Shown here piece by piece: positions 51,945-63,450 of a stretch of 64,000 nt of DNA (position 1 is its first letter; the number at the start of each line of letters is the position of its first letter). The notes under the pieces are model-generated. The model ran no database searches. It saw nothing but the letters and a program-made list of their open reading frames with translations, and was not told where the DNA came from. A program made the position numbers and the translations under genes. This stretch comes from Serripes groenlandicus (Eukaryota; Mollusca; Bivalvia; Cardiida; Cardiidae): contig JASEVX010000010.1 in the NCBI GenBank assembly GCA_031761405.1, forward strand, positions 8,027,977 to 8,091,976, given 5' to 3'.

Positions 51945-53573
51945 CTTTCCAAAAACCTTCCAATTTATCACTGGGTGTGCCGGAATGTACCGTAACCGTT
52001 GACTCGGATACGCTATCTGGTTCACTTCTAAAACCGGGAACAGGAATAAACTTGGGATACTTTTTTGCTTGTTTGTATTGGTATAAGATGGAGATTTCCT
52101 CCCTCGTTTCAGCACCAAACGTGAAATGCCGCTGCGGCGATATACATCTGCGTAATGTAGTGTACGCCACACAGCAGGCTTACCAAGCAACGGATTGCTT
52201 TTCAACATAGACTTTTAATCCATTAGTGGAAGACGAATGGCGCTTGTCACAGTGACTTTTGTTCAACTTCGGCAAAAATGTTGGACGAGCTGGAGTTCTA
52301 ACTCACATTAAGGGTTTAAATCAATCGTGACTATATATTTGCTCTATTTGTTCGACTCTTATTCTGCCAGGTGTATGGGGAATATTGAAGGATCGGGCGT
52401 GTGTGCATGTATTTACTGGTTCGTTCACGTGCATCTTCACTTTTCGCAGATGCAATGCGACTCCCTTTCGCCTCATTTGTATATTTCTTCAAAGGTCAGA
52501 ATCAGCGCCAAATTTCCTAGAAATAAATCCGCAGTGCAAAACTGATCCACATCCCACGAACGAGAATTATCATAGAATATCTCCAATGAAAGTGTAATTA
52601 TAGTTCAATTGTTGATTTGAAAACATTGCCACAAAAGAAGAAAATCTTCTTTTGTGAAAATATTTTCAAAGCTCTTTTGTGAAAATGCGTCTGCAAGTGG
52701 GAAAGGGAAAATGACAGTTTGGCAAACAGGAGCACAAATCATAAAGTTCTTAGGGTCGGTTTTCCTGTGTTATAGCTCAAATAAGAGCAGTTATGTCGGT
52801 CAATGTTTCTGTGTATCACATTAATCTTCATGGATCTATATCTTCAAGTGTCTGCCAAAACAGTAAATTACATTTTATCTAGACGTCTCGTGTCTTTAAG
52901 ATGTCCTATCAACTTATTTATACACGCACTGGCGGAACAATGACTTGTACAGCGTCCAAAAGACACTATGAATGTATTGTTAAGCGTCAAGATCTTTTCC
53001 CTTGGGATGAAACGTTGTCAGTTTACACGAAAAACACGCTGCTGGTTTTACTCTATATATTTGGTAGGCTGCTGGTTTACCATTTGACAGTAGCGGATTT
53101 TTTTTAAACACGAGGAAAATGGACCACGCTTATTGCGATATGTAGATCAAAATGCATGTATGCAGATTTTTTCAAAGCAGCAGTTCGACCCTGGGTCGAA
53201 TAACACTAAACACGTTACATTTTCCCGTCTTTGATTCCGGGTACCAGTTGCTTTTTGTAAACAAGATCGTCTTGTCTATCCCCACAGTTTCATCAAGGTC
53301 TACACAGTTTACAACTTTACCAATATAGGTTTGTTTAAAGTTTCTTTCAACCTCTGTAGATTCGTCTATAAGACGGAGCAAAATGTACCGGCTGCTAAGA
53401 AATGCGAACTTGTATATTGTAACTGAAAAAAAATGAAAGCTGTGTAAACCGTTATTCAAACAAACAAGTAAACACAGACTCTAAAATGTAATTAGTTAAA
53501 ATGTGTTCAATGTCAATCATTGAAATCACTGGGCAGTAAAGATACGATGTATCAACATAACCGTTAACCCTTT
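51945..53573. other. Long stretch with no supported gene
   Basis: A block near 52115-52160 (CGCTGCGGCGATATACATC, TGCGTAATGTAGTG) resembles the end of the CG-rich fold-back family. A right-half MITE remnant lies at about 52615-52708. Frames at 52327-52597 and 53172-53459 show no motif and are not called. Confidence 0.45.
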
Positions 53574-53784
53574 TCCCACATACAGCTTATCCAAAGCAAA
53601 CGACTATGAAAACAACATCTAGACAAACATATGCAATATCCGGACCAGTATTGAATATACAGTATATGAAAACAATATGAATATTGCTCATTTTGATCAA
53701 TTTCCCCTTTTCACTCACTGTCTTCAATACTTGTTTGCTGTAGATGCATCACATTGCGTTTGTTTGCAAGTGGGAAATGGTTAA
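53574..53784 (+). mobile_element. TTAA MITE
   Basis: It starts TTAACCCTTTTCCCACATAC and ends CAAGTGGGAAATGGTTAA. The core is degenerate (GAATATTGCTCATTTTGATC). Confidence 0.75.
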
Positions 53785-53931
53785 ACAGGACAGAGATAAG
53801 GTAAAAGCAGACATATCTTAATTACTGATTATAATAATAAATTTTAGTTTAATAACAGGGGTAAATACCTGATCCTGGCATGTGAAATGTCAAATGTATT
53901 GGACTTGCCGGTGATACCCCTTAATCCATTA

Positions 53932-54082
53932 AGCATTTCCCTCATACAGACGTGTTCCTAGCGCCTAGAGAAAAGGATGGAATATCTGAACAACGATTCA
54001 ATGTATTTCAAAATATTGCGGGAAAATGAAAAGTTGCTCATTATGAGCAATTTTTCCTTTTGCCATATTGTTTTCATATTGT
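53932..54082. mobile_element. TTAA MITE lacking its right end
   Basis: ATTAAGCATTTCCCTCATACAG, GAAAAGTTGCTCATTATGAGC and TGCCATATTGTTTTCATA are recognisable. The right subterminal block is missing. Confidence 0.55.
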
Positions 54083-54095
54083 CTCCTAAACTCAA

Positions 54096-54321
54096 TTAAC
54101 CATTTCCCTCATACAGACGTTTTTCTGTCGCCTTTGCAGCAGATGACTTTTTTCAACACATTGTGGCAAAAGTGGAAAGTAGTCTCATAGTGAGCGATTT
54201 CTGCTTTTGCCACAATATCGTCAAACGTTTTCAATGATCAACATGTCTCATAAAGAAGCATTCTTCCTAGATACTTTCAAAAATGTCTGCTGCAGATGTG
54301 TTTTATGTTGGAAAGGGTTAA
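54096..54321 (-). mobile_element. TTAA MITE
   Basis: It starts TTAACCATTTCCCTCATACAG and ends ATGTTGGAAAGGGTTAA. The core hairpin is interrupted by an inserted TAGTC. Confidence 0.75.
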
Positions 54322-54407
54322 AACGTCCTTCGTGAATATTCCAAAAACTACGGATAGGGAATTTGTCAATCTCACTGAAATCAGACTAAAGTATTCCACT
54401 GTGCGTA

Positions 54408-54650
54408 TATATCAAGGGCTTGGCGTGAAACGGTTGTAATTAAAAACCGATTTTGAAAACCTTGGTTTAGGGGCAATTTTGACCCGTTTGTAAACAATGC
54501 AAATCTAGGTGCCATTGCTCAGAACGAGCAATGGCACCTAAATTTCCATTGTTTACCAAGAATTATTTAACGCGAGGTGATTAACCTTGGTCAAAAATAA
54601 CCAATTTCAGTTGCAACCGTTTCACGCCAAGCCCTCGATATACGAGCGTT
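54408..54650. mobile_element. Nested fold-back: GGGCTTGGCGTGAAACGG element around an AACAATG hairpin
   Basis: TCAAGGGCTTGGCGTGAAACG at the left pairs with CGTTTCACGCCAAGCCCTCG at the right. Inside, GTAAACAATG..TAGGTGCCATTGCTC pairs with GAGCAATGGCACCTA..CATTGTTTAC. The inner stem shares its outer AAACAATG with the hairpin elements at 20709 and 51498. Confidence 0.8.
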
Positions 54651-54985
54651 TGCTACTGGAACGAAAGTAAGGACTGGTTTTAACTTTTTCAGCGTCGTGG
54701 TTCTCAAAGAAGACCCTTCCATGTTTCGAAATCAGTCGACTCCATTTTTCATGTTATTAGAGTTTTAAAATATTGCGATACCTGAAAGACGAACCATGCT
54801 TACGAGCTTACTCCCCTGAATCTCAATTGTTTTTGCGAGACCCCCAATATCTCCATTGGCGCTGAAAGATGTAATGAGATTGTGAATTTGTTTACGTTTG
54901 TGTTTTGTTTGTATAGTCTCTTTTTTAACATAATTCAAATTAAATTACGTCGTATGTTGAACGGCTATGATTTGCGGTTGTGAAT

Positions 54986-55199
54986 TTAACCCTTATCCAT
55001 CTGCAGACGTATTGGCAGCCGAAATTACAAAACCTTGTGATAAAATGGAGAATTGCTAATAATGAGCACACTTTCCCCCTTTTTCCACAATGTTTTTCAA
55101 CTCTTTTCAATAATCATTTCTTTCATTTGTAGAGATTTTCAATATGTGATGTTTTCAAATTCGTCTGCTGCAGATTTCCTGTGTGTGGGAAACGGTTAA
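54986..55199 (-). mobile_element. TTAA MITE
   Basis: It starts TTAACCCTTATCCATCTGCAG and ends GTGTGGGAAACGGTTAA. Part of the left subterminal block is deleted. Confidence 0.75.
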
Positions 55200-56169
55200 A
55201 GCCAAACGGTGACGTGGTAGGAGATATATTCGAGACATACCAATATCCTTGTGGGGTATTATATATCGCAACCAGCAAAAAAATCATTCTTTCTAAAAAC
55301 ACTTAGACCTGGCATCATACATGTCCCATGTATAGCAACCAGGCCTACCAAAAAACGAAAATGTGCTGGTTTTTACCTTTTTTATCAACTTGCCTCATTG
55401 ATTTCAATCATAAAACCTGTCTAAAATATCAGTCTGGCTATTTTCATAAGTTCCGCTTATTTCTATGATATAATTATGTATGACACAAATATAAGATCAT
55501 GACGTTATTTTGAAAATGAAAATATTCTATATTCAGAACGTTTCGTGAATAAGGGCACGGAATTATAATAAGTGTTGGATAACTAAACAAGGACATCACT
55601 AATCATACGTGTACATCTAATAATGGTCCGGCAAATATTAGCCACGACGCACGAAAACAATCCTACAGAGTTGTTAGTGTATATCAATTAAGACCAATTT
55701 CCTTTCTTTTATGTTTTTTTTCCCGGCAACATCTTCCTCCAAGGGCATCTGGTATGCGTGTAGAGATAGATTGCGTACGGACAAGATCCGGATCAGACTA
55801 CACGACGGCACAAGATTGTTAAAATCTTCGCTGATCGCCAAAAGTTCTTAATTAACTGTTTCCGTTGCCATATGTCTAGCCAAACAATGAAATTCAATAA
55901 TGAATGTTTGTTTAATATGACGGATGATGGTTAGTTAGCAGCTCTTCCACGACACAGGGAGACTGGTCCCGTATCCACTTAGCATTCTTAATACATTCTA
56001 ATTCTGATATTTGAAGGATATTCTAAATTTTACAAAGGAGTATTCAATCCTATTCAATCAATATACTAAAGGTATATGTGGAAAAGCAGCTATTTGTTTG
56101 GTGAGACTGTTGTGTGGAGTACTGGTGTGGGAAAGCAAGGAAACACATGGGGAGATGAACTTTACCTCC
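55200..56169. other. Stretch with no recognised feature
   Basis: This is one of the few long intervals without MITE or SINE sequence. It also lacks a plausible reading frame. Confidence 0.45.
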
Positions 56170-56228
56170 GAGATATAACCGAAAAAAGTGTTGAAAAAGA
56201 AGCTAAGCCTCAATCAATCACCCAATCA
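56170..56228 (+). mobile_element. SINE 3' tail fragment
   Basis: CCGAGATATAACCGAAAAAAG, GTTGAAAAAGAAGC and a (CAAT)n tail match a diverged SINE tail in which GCGGCG has become AAGAAG. Confidence 0.5.
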
Positions 56229-56694
56229 AACTGCCGCGTTGTCAGATAGGGTCATCACTATGCACCGCCAATGTTATAGTACACTCACTATGAAGATACC
56301 TGGAGAATGGTCGTATACGGAAGTTCTCAAACTAATCTTAAAGGTGCTGATCTCACGAAAATAGATGTTATAGTCAAAGTTTAATAACTATTCAAAAGTT
56401 GCCTTGAAATATTAGAATTATAATTTTGGGATAGTTATAATTTCACTTTCCAGTACAATAAACATCTAAGTATTGATTGTGTATGCTTCATTTCTACTGG
56501 GTAGATATATCCAATAAGACATTTTCATGACTTACAATTGACTGTTTTTCAGCATTTACTGCCAAAATAGTTTTGAACCATGTATTACTTACTTTGTTAT
56601 CACTATTAGCAATATTTGCGAAAGTTTCAATATTTAAAAATTGTGATCTGCATCTGTAGTTCGGCACGTTCAGTCCTTCTAAAACACACTAGAC

Positions 56695-56919
56695 CCTGTA
56701 CCACAAGTAGACATTTTTAGACGCATCTGCCGCGGAAAACTTTTAATAACATTGGGACAAAAGAAGACATTTATAAAAGTGGACATTTTCTCCTTTGCTA
56801 CAGTTTCTTTTGAAATCTACTTTATGTTAATGTCATTTATAGCGATTTTTAATATGTTTTGATGAGATGTTTTCATACGTTGTCTGCTGCATATGTGTTG
56901 TTTATAGAAAAAGGGTTAA
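56695..56919 (-). mobile_element. Degraded TTAA MITE
   Basis: CCCTGTACCACAAGTAGAC, GACGCATCTGCCGCGG, a short core (GACATTTATAAAAGTGGAC) and a right end ATAGAAAAAGGGTTAA. Confidence 0.6.
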
Positions 56920-57115
56920 TCCTTAATTCGACATCATCATCCCTTATGTTTAACAAATTCTTAACATATGTATGGACTTATATTTGCGTAATTCTGCGAA
57001 AGAAGAAGCGAACGATACAGACCGATATGAAACCACACACACATGTGCAGACTGGTCTTGTTTCAAAATTGAGCTATCCAATCGTGTATAAACATGATAC
57101 GCAAAATATTGTTAA

Positions 57116-57344
57116 TTAACCCTTCCCACATATAACAAAATCTGCAACAAACGACTTTGAAACTATTTGGGAAAAAATATGGAAAACCTCTAAAAATGAA
57201 AGTTTACCTACTGAAAATATTTAAAAACATTTTGGCAAAAGAAGAAATTGCTCATTATGAGCAATTTCTCCTTTTGCCACAATGTTTTCGAAAGCCGTCT
57301 GCTGCAGAGGCGTCGGAAAGCGTCTGTATGTGGGAAAGGGTTAA
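57116..57344 (+). mobile_element. TTAA MITE, full-length
   Basis: It starts TTAACCCTTCCCACATATAAC and ends GTATGTGGGAAAGGGTTAA, with a perfect core GAAATTGCTCATTATGAGC. Confidence 0.85.
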
Positions 57345-57477
57345 TACCGTGTACAGCACACTAAGGGTTTATCGTCATCAATTAGTAAACCTCCACTGAA
57401 ACGATTTTATTAGTTGAAATAATCTAATCAAACATGGTTACCCGGAAACACCATCACAAAAGAGACAAATGTTGCTA

Positions 57478-57870
57478 TAAACCCTTTCCCTTATACAACA
57501 CGTTTGGAGCAGATTACTATGCAAAACTAGTAAACATCTCTTTAGTTAAGTTTAAAGTTACTTATTTGACATCGATTGCGAAACAAGGTTTAAGCTTATA
57601 TTAATCACCATTGACCTCTGCTTCCTGAGACATAACTAGTACTCACGTTTGACCTCTGCTTCCTGAGACATAACTAGTACTCACGTTTGCGTCGAAAAAA
57701 ACCAAAGGCAGAACCTTTAAAAATCTCCTTAAATGAAAGTAAAATTATTGAATAGAGTTTCAAAACGACCAATTGCTAAAATGTTCGCAATTTTTTCTTT
57801 TGTCACAATGTATTAAAACATTGTTTGTTGCAGATATGGCAAAATGCGTCTGCATTCGGGAAATGGATCA
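57478..57870 (+). mobile_element. Long MITE-related element, copy 1
   Basis: AAACCCTTTCCCTTATACAAC opens and GCATTCGGGAAATGGATCAG closes a unit. It has an extra internal block (GACATCGATTGCGAAACAAGG, TTAAGCTTATATTAATCACC) that recurs in the element at 59496. A 41-bp CCTCTGCTTCCTGAGACATA tandem pair at 57613-57690 is unique to this copy. Confidence 0.65.
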
Positions 57871-57938
57871 GGACAAGGAACGAAGTACAGTCAGCAATGA
57901 GCTTGTCAATGCAACAAAAAAGGTACGACCCAACCAAC

Positions 57939-58012
57939 CTTTGCGAAAAGTGTAAATCCAGACCAGTTTGCATCTGCACAATTTATTCTAGATCTACACT
58001 TTTCGCATATTA
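57939..58012. repeat. Inverted repeat TGCGAAAAGTGTA
   Basis: TTGCGAAAAGTGTAAATCCAG and TAGATCTACACTTTTCGCATA face each other. Related unpaired blocks occur at 59895, 59980 and 60430. Confidence 0.6.
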
Positions 58013-58256
58013 CCTACCAAGACATTTTAAGCTTCTGGCGAGCGTTGTGAATATTTTGATAAGACTGAACATGTACACAGGTTGATCTAAACCTACGCCG
58101 TTCACAAATGCCGGCTTTGCACCATTGTTCGAATGGGCTCTTGTAAATGATTACATTATAACAGACACATGTTTATTTCTTTTGCAACAGACATCATTGT
58201 TGAAGGTTAATAAATTACTAAAAACTTTGTTTCATTTGTATGAAGATTGCCTCGCT

Positions 58257-58392
58257 TTAACCCTTTCCCTCATATATACGCTTTCTGACGCCTCTGCACC
58301 AGACGGCTTTTTGAAAACATAGTGACAAAAGAAGAAATTGCACAAAACGTGCCATTTCTCCTTTTGCCACAATGTTTTCCACTTTTAGTCAT
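58257..58392 (-). mobile_element. TTAA MITE truncated at its right side
   Basis: It is canonical from TTAACCCTTTCCCTCATATA through the GCACAAAACGTGC core, then stops at CCACTTTTAGTCAT with no right subterminal block. Confidence 0.75.
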
Positions 58393-58419
58393 CCAACTCG
58401 GATGTTCACAAAGGTTAAC

Positions 58420-58568
58420 GCTAACCCTTTCACACGCATAGACTCAATTAAATCTTCCCCATAATATTATATAAACATATGGTTAGGTATGTGTTCAGCA
58501 GATGATTTCTGAAATCGTTCGGCCAAAAGACGAAAATGCTGCTGACGTGTTGTATGTGGGAAAGGATT
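58420..58568 (-). mobile_element. Degraded TTAA MITE
   Basis: CTAACCCTTTCACACGCATAG and GACGTGTTGTATGTGGGAAAGG flank an eroded middle with GTTCAGCAGATGATTTCTG. Confidence 0.5.
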
Positions 58569-58611
58569 TCTTTTCACGCAGCTCTTAAACCAGTCGTATT
58601 TTAAAGATCGG

Positions 58612-58690
58612 ATCCCGCTGTCGTCATTGGTAGTTCTAACTTCGACCTTGCGTCCTCGAAGCGAGTGCATTAACCACTTGGCATCCGGAA
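58612..58690 (-). mobile_element. Possible SINE head remnant
   Basis: On the minus strand GCCAAGTGGTTAATGCACTCG and AAGGTCGAAGTTAG have A- and B-box-like spacing. No tail is seen, and the stem pairing needed for a tRNA is absent. Confidence 0.35.
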
Positions 58691-59372
58691 CAGACACCAG
58701 TATACAGTTAAGTGTGTTGATGAATAATGTTTTTCGAAACACGCTTGCGATTAAGAAAATGAAAAGAAAACGCATTTTTCTGTCTTAATTCTTTCGTCTG
58801 TTTAAAACACTATTCGGCACACCTCGGCCGATTTCCTAGATGTATTCTGCCGAGTTGTTACGAATGTATAAGACACGAACAAAATGAGGAAAATAAGATT
58901 CTTTTTAACGGATTTTATTTTTGTTCTTGCGAAAAAAATCACAAGTTTGCCTTTGTGAACAGTGCTGATCCAGATCAGCCTATGTAACAAGATCTACACT
59001 ACTGACATATCACTAACACAAGCTTGATGAACGTGTATATTCTGATAAGACTGGGGGGAAAGACTGAGTGATCTGAATGCCAACTTGTACCTTAACCCAT
59101 GGACTCCCACATGTAGTATTCTTTATATGTACATTTTTTGACGAACTTTGCATTGTACAATTTTCATTACTCATATACGTTGGGGGGACTTTGATGGTTA
59201 ATTGAATTCGTTTCGTATCAATATTCATTATCGTTAATTATCATAGTTGTAGTAAAATGACCGTATCAACAGGCGACCGAAAATATAAATGAGATTTTAA
59301 AACATTTAAGCCGCGCCAGGCGATAAGCGGGTCTTGCTGCATCAGCGTACAGTGATGACTCTGTTCAGACAT

Positions 59373-59495
59373 CTTAGCCCTTTCCCATGTGTAATAAATC
59401 GGCTGCAGACGACTTTGAAAACCTTTAGGCAAAATATTGAAAACTTTAATAAATGAACGATATTGGATAGAGTTGAAATGATTGTGGTAGAAACT
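59373..59495 (+). mobile_element. TTAA MITE left half
   Basis: TTAGCCCTTTCCCATGTGTAA, GGCTGCAGACGACTTTGAAAAC and TTGGATAGAGTTGAAAT are present. The next element begins before any core or right arm. Confidence 0.6.
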
Positions 59496-59850
59496 ATTAA
59501 CCCTTTCCCTTCTACAACACGTTTGTAACAGACTACTCTGCAAAACTTTTAAAAATCTCTTTAGTTTAGATCAAACTTATTTATTTTACATCGATTGCGA
59601 AACAAGGTTTAAGCTTATATTAATCACGCTCGATGTCTGCATCCTAGAGACATACATGTAACTAGTTCTTGCGACGTTTGCGTGGACAAGTCACAAAGGC
59701 AGAACCTTTATTTAAATGAAAGTAAAACTATAGAATAGCGTGGCAAAACTATAAATTGTTAATAATCACAATTTCTTCTTTTGTTACAATGTTTTGAAAC
59801 ATTGGTTGTTGCAAATTAGGCGAAATGCATCTGCATGTGGGAAATCGATC
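59496..59850 (+). mobile_element. Long MITE-related element, copy 2
   Basis: It starts TTAACCCTTTCCCTTCTACAAC and matches the 57478 element, including the CATCGATTGCGAAACAAGG block. It ends GCATGTGGGAAATCGATCAG. The two copies and their right flanks (CAGGACAA-GAACGAAGTACAG type) are about 2 kb apart in the same orientation. Confidence 0.65.
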
Positions 59851-60474
59851 AGGACAAAGAACCAAGTACAGTGAGAAATGAGCAGTCTGTTTTAGATCTT
59901 CACTTTTCACACATTGCTTACAAATATGTTTTTTTAGGAAGGGGTATGTTATGAAGATTTTAATGAATCGCGACCTACACTTTTCGCAAATGCCAACTTT
60001 TATCTTTGTGCATGTACGGGATCGAATGTGTGGGTGTTTTTTTAAATTTGTTTACAGCAGACATCATTTGAAGTCATGGCATATTGCCCACTTGTAAAAC
60101 ATTGATTTCGGGTGAGAAATGAATCAAATCAATGTTTTAAAATACATTTATGTATCAAAACAGTTACTTATCTTTTAATTTTCCTGCCTCCATTTTATAA
60201 TTGTAAACGGTCTAACGTTTACTTCTGCAACAGAACACGATGAGATTCTTACTACTCCCGCAATATTTCTAGCCTTCCAGATGTTACATTATAAAACGTG
60301 TTTTTCTTATCTTTTCTTTAAGAAGGCGCATCTAAAATATTACAATATGAAATATGAAGTTCAGATTGAAAATTTTGCAAGGTCAAGTAAAATATTTCAT
60401 GCTTGTATAAGTAATATGTGTTCTAGATCTATACTTTTCATAGAGGCCGACTTGTACCTTTTCTCATTTCTCAG

Positions 60475-60704
60475 TTAACCCTTTCCCTCATATAGACGCT
60501 TTCTGACGCCTCTGCAGCAGACGGCTTTTTGAAAACATACTGACAAAAGAAGAAATTGCACAAAACGTGCAATTTCTCCTTTAGCCACAATGTTTTCCAC
60601 TTTTTGTCATAGGTTATCCATTCAATTATGGAGATATTCTACGTTTTGACAAAATACGTTCAAAGTCGTCTGCTGCAGAATTGTCGTATGAGGGAAAGGG
60701 TTAA
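60475..60704 (-). mobile_element. TTAA MITE, full-length
   Basis: Perfect ends flank the GCACAAAACGTGC core. The right TTAA (60701-60704) is shared with the following short copy. Confidence 0.88.
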
Positions 60705-60816
60705 CCGTTCCCAACATGCAGACACGGTTTGAGACTTTCTCAGCAGACAGTGTTTGAACAAATTCCGACAAAAAGAAGAAAATGCCGCTGACTTGTTGTA
60801 TGTTGGAAAGGGTTAA
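60701..60816 (-). mobile_element. TTAA MITE, internally deleted
   Basis: TTAACCGTTCCCAACATGC and GTTGGAAAGGGTTAA flank only about 80 bp. The central hairpin is gone. Confidence 0.75.
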
Positions 60817-60950
60817 TTTTCACGCAGTATAGTTTGTTGATAAAATCAAAGCACTGAAAGTGCTGTGGGACGGTACCAATTGTATGAGGGGGGAAAAGAT
60901 GGTCAACTGTTCCATTTTTTGGAAAGTTACAACAGAACTCACATAATTTA

Positions 60951-61702
60951 AAACAAGAGGGCCATGATGGCCCTTGAATCGCTCACCTGATTTTTTTTTT
61001 TCACTTTAGCTATATAAGCCCCGCCCCCTGGCGGCCATAGTTTCCGACGAATCAACTTGGCTTGAAGGAATCTGATAGAGGGTCACCCTAGGAACATTTC
61101 TACAAAATTATTTGAAAATCGGCCCGACACTTATGGAGGAGAAGATTTTTGAAGTTTTCACTATAGCCATAAAAGGCAAAATAGCCCCGCCCCCTGGCGG
61201 CCATGTTTTTCGACCAATCAACATGGCTTGAAGGAATCTGATAGAGGATCACCCAAGGAACATTTCTACAAAATAATTTGAAAATCGGCCTGACACTTTC
61301 GGAGGAGAAGATTTTTTTAAGTTTTCACTATAGCCATATATGGCAAAATAGCCCCGCCCCCCCCTGGCGGCCATGTTTTTCGACCAATCAACATGGCTTG
61401 AAGGAATCTGATAGAGGGTCATCCAAGGAACATTTCTACAAAATTATTTTAAAATCTGCCAACCAGTTTGGGAGAAGAAGAATTTTGAAGTTTTTTCGGT
61501 TTTGTTGCCATGGAAACCAGAATTTTGCATGGATCCCAAAAATTTGAAGGATTTCTGGTGAGGTCATTGAGAGGATGCTTTTTGTGAAGTTTCATCCAAA
61601 TTGACCCACTGGTTACTGAGGAGAAGAAGTTGACGGACGACGGACGCCGGACAAAAGGCGATCACAATAACTCACCTTCAGCAAAGCTCAGGTGAGCTAA
61701 AA
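60951..61702 (+). mobile_element. Hairpin-capped minisatellite element, copy 1
   Basis: It begins with the hairpin AGGGCCATGATGGCCCT (60958-60974) and GAATCGCTCACCTGA, and ends GCTCAGGTGAGCTAAAAA, so TCACCTGA/TCAGGTGA form internal inverted ends. Between them lie three degenerate units of about 165 bp carrying AGCCCCGCCCC, TGGCGGCCATG, CAATCAACATGGCTTGAAGG and GAGGGTCACC. It resembles abundant bivalve elements. There is no coding capacity and its class is unclear. Confidence 0.7.
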
Positions 61703-61839
61703 AATGTAAACAAAAAAGCAGAAATGCATACAGTTCAAACATTTATTTAAGACAGGGTTAACCTTATTTCCAGAGATCTATAATTAAACTCTTGAACTGT
61801 AGACAGTAGATACAGTTAGATAAACAAACACATTTGTGA

Positions 61840-62025
61840 TAGATAATTTATCACATGGATAAACTCTACAGCAGATGATTTGAAAATGTTTAACTAAAGA
61901 TACTGGTAAATCTGTATTGATGAAACTAAAAGTGAATAAAACATTGAGAAAACTGTCAAAATTTCTCAAACCATCCATCTGTTGAAGATTAGACAACATG
62001 TGTCTGTAGTGTAGAAAGGGTAAAA
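61840..62025. mobile_element. Degraded TTAA MITE
   Basis: CTACAGCAGATGATTTGAAAA, ACTGTCAAAATTTCTCAAAC and GTGTAGAAAGGGTAAA are in family order, but neither end is intact. Confidence 0.4.
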
Positions 62026-62049
62026 TAGTACCTATAGCAAAGCTATTTA

Positions 62050-62504
62050 TTATCTATAGTATCTAAAGAATCAACTTAATATTAACACTCTTAGTAAAGA
62101 GTCACGCAAGGAACATTTGAGAGAAATGTGGTGACTAGAGTGTTTACAAAATAGTTCTCAATATTGGCCTAGTGACCTAGTTTTTAGCCAGACCATATTC
62201 GAAGTTAGCCTAAATATCATCAAGATAAACATTCTGGTAAAGTTTCATAATGCTGGAGTTAAAAACATGGCTTCCAGATCATTAACAAGATTTTTCTTAA
62301 ATTTGATCAAGGGACCTAATTTTTGACTCAACATGACCAATAGTCTAAATTGGCTTGTATATCATTAAGAAAAACTGTCTGACAAAGTTTCAAGCCGCTA
62401 AAGTCAAAATTGTGGTCTCTTAAGTGTTAAATCAAGATTGTCCTACAATTTGGCATAGTGACCTAATTTTTTAACAAACATTACCCATATTCAAAATAAA
62501 TATA
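62050..62504 (+). repeat. Degenerate dispersed repeat, part 1
   Basis: Units of about 130-150 bp with GACAAAGTTTC, GCTTCCAGA, TTAACAAGATTTTT, AGTGACCTA and ATCATCAAGATAAAC recur here and at 63450-64000. The two parts are separated by the element at 62505. Confidence 0.65.
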
Positions 62505-63450
62505 ATAACAAGAGGCCCAAGAGGGCCAGTATCGCTCCACGGCCATAAGGCAAAAATCAAATCTCCAAACAGCCCTGCCCCCTAGTGGCCATATCTTTTA
62601 CCAACCACCATGGCTTAAAGGAATCTTGTAGAGTGTCACACAAGGAATGTTTCTGCAAAATTATTTGAAAATCGGCCTGACACTTTCGGAGGAGAAGATT
62701 TTTTAAGTTTTCACAATAGCCATATAAGGCAAAATAGCCCCACCCCATGGCGGCCATATTTTTGAACCAATCAACATGGCTTGAAGGAATCTGATAGAGG
62801 GTCACCCAAAGAACATTTCTACAAAATTATTTGAAAATCTGCTCAACACTTTCGGAGAAGAAGATTTTTTAAATTTTCACTATGGTCATATAGAGCAAAA
62901 TAGCCCCGCCCTCTGGCGGCCATATTTTTCGACCAATCAACATGGCTTGAAGGAATCTGATAGAGGGTCACCCAATGAACATTTCTACAAAATTATTTGA
63001 AAATCGGCTGAACACTTTCGGAGAAGAAGATTTTTTAAGTTTTCACTATGGTCATATAAGGCAAAATAGCCCCGCCCTCTGGCGACCATGTTTTTCGACC
63101 AATCAACATTTCTTGAAGGAATCTAATAAAGGGTCACCCAAGGAACATTTCTACAAAATTATTTGAAAATCGGCCTGACACTTTCAAAGAAGAAGATTTT
63201 TTAAGTTTTCACTATTTTTTTCTTTTGGTTGCCATGGAAACAAGAATTATGGATGGATCAAAAAAAATTGAAGGAATTTAAGAGAGGACATTGAGAGGAT
63301 GCTTCCTATGAAGTTTCAACCAAATTGGCCAAGTGGTTAGTGAGAAGAAGTCGTTTAAAGGAAAAAGTTTACGCACGCACGCACGCACAGACGCACGACG
63401 GACAATTCGCCATGACATAAGCTCGACTGGCTTTCAGCCAGTGGAGCTAA
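62505..63450 (+). mobile_element. Hairpin-capped minisatellite element, copy 2
   Basis: A degraded cap GAGGCCCAAGAGGGCC and CGCTCCACGG lead to about five 155-165-bp units of the 60951 type. It closes with GCACGCACGCACAGACGCACG and AGCCAGTGGAGCTAAAAA. The unit number differs from copy 1. Confidence 0.7.

Noticed and set aside
51864..52208. Minus-strand 114-residue frame
   Set aside because: Part of it is MITE sequence and the rest overlaps a repeat remnant; composition and start context give no support.
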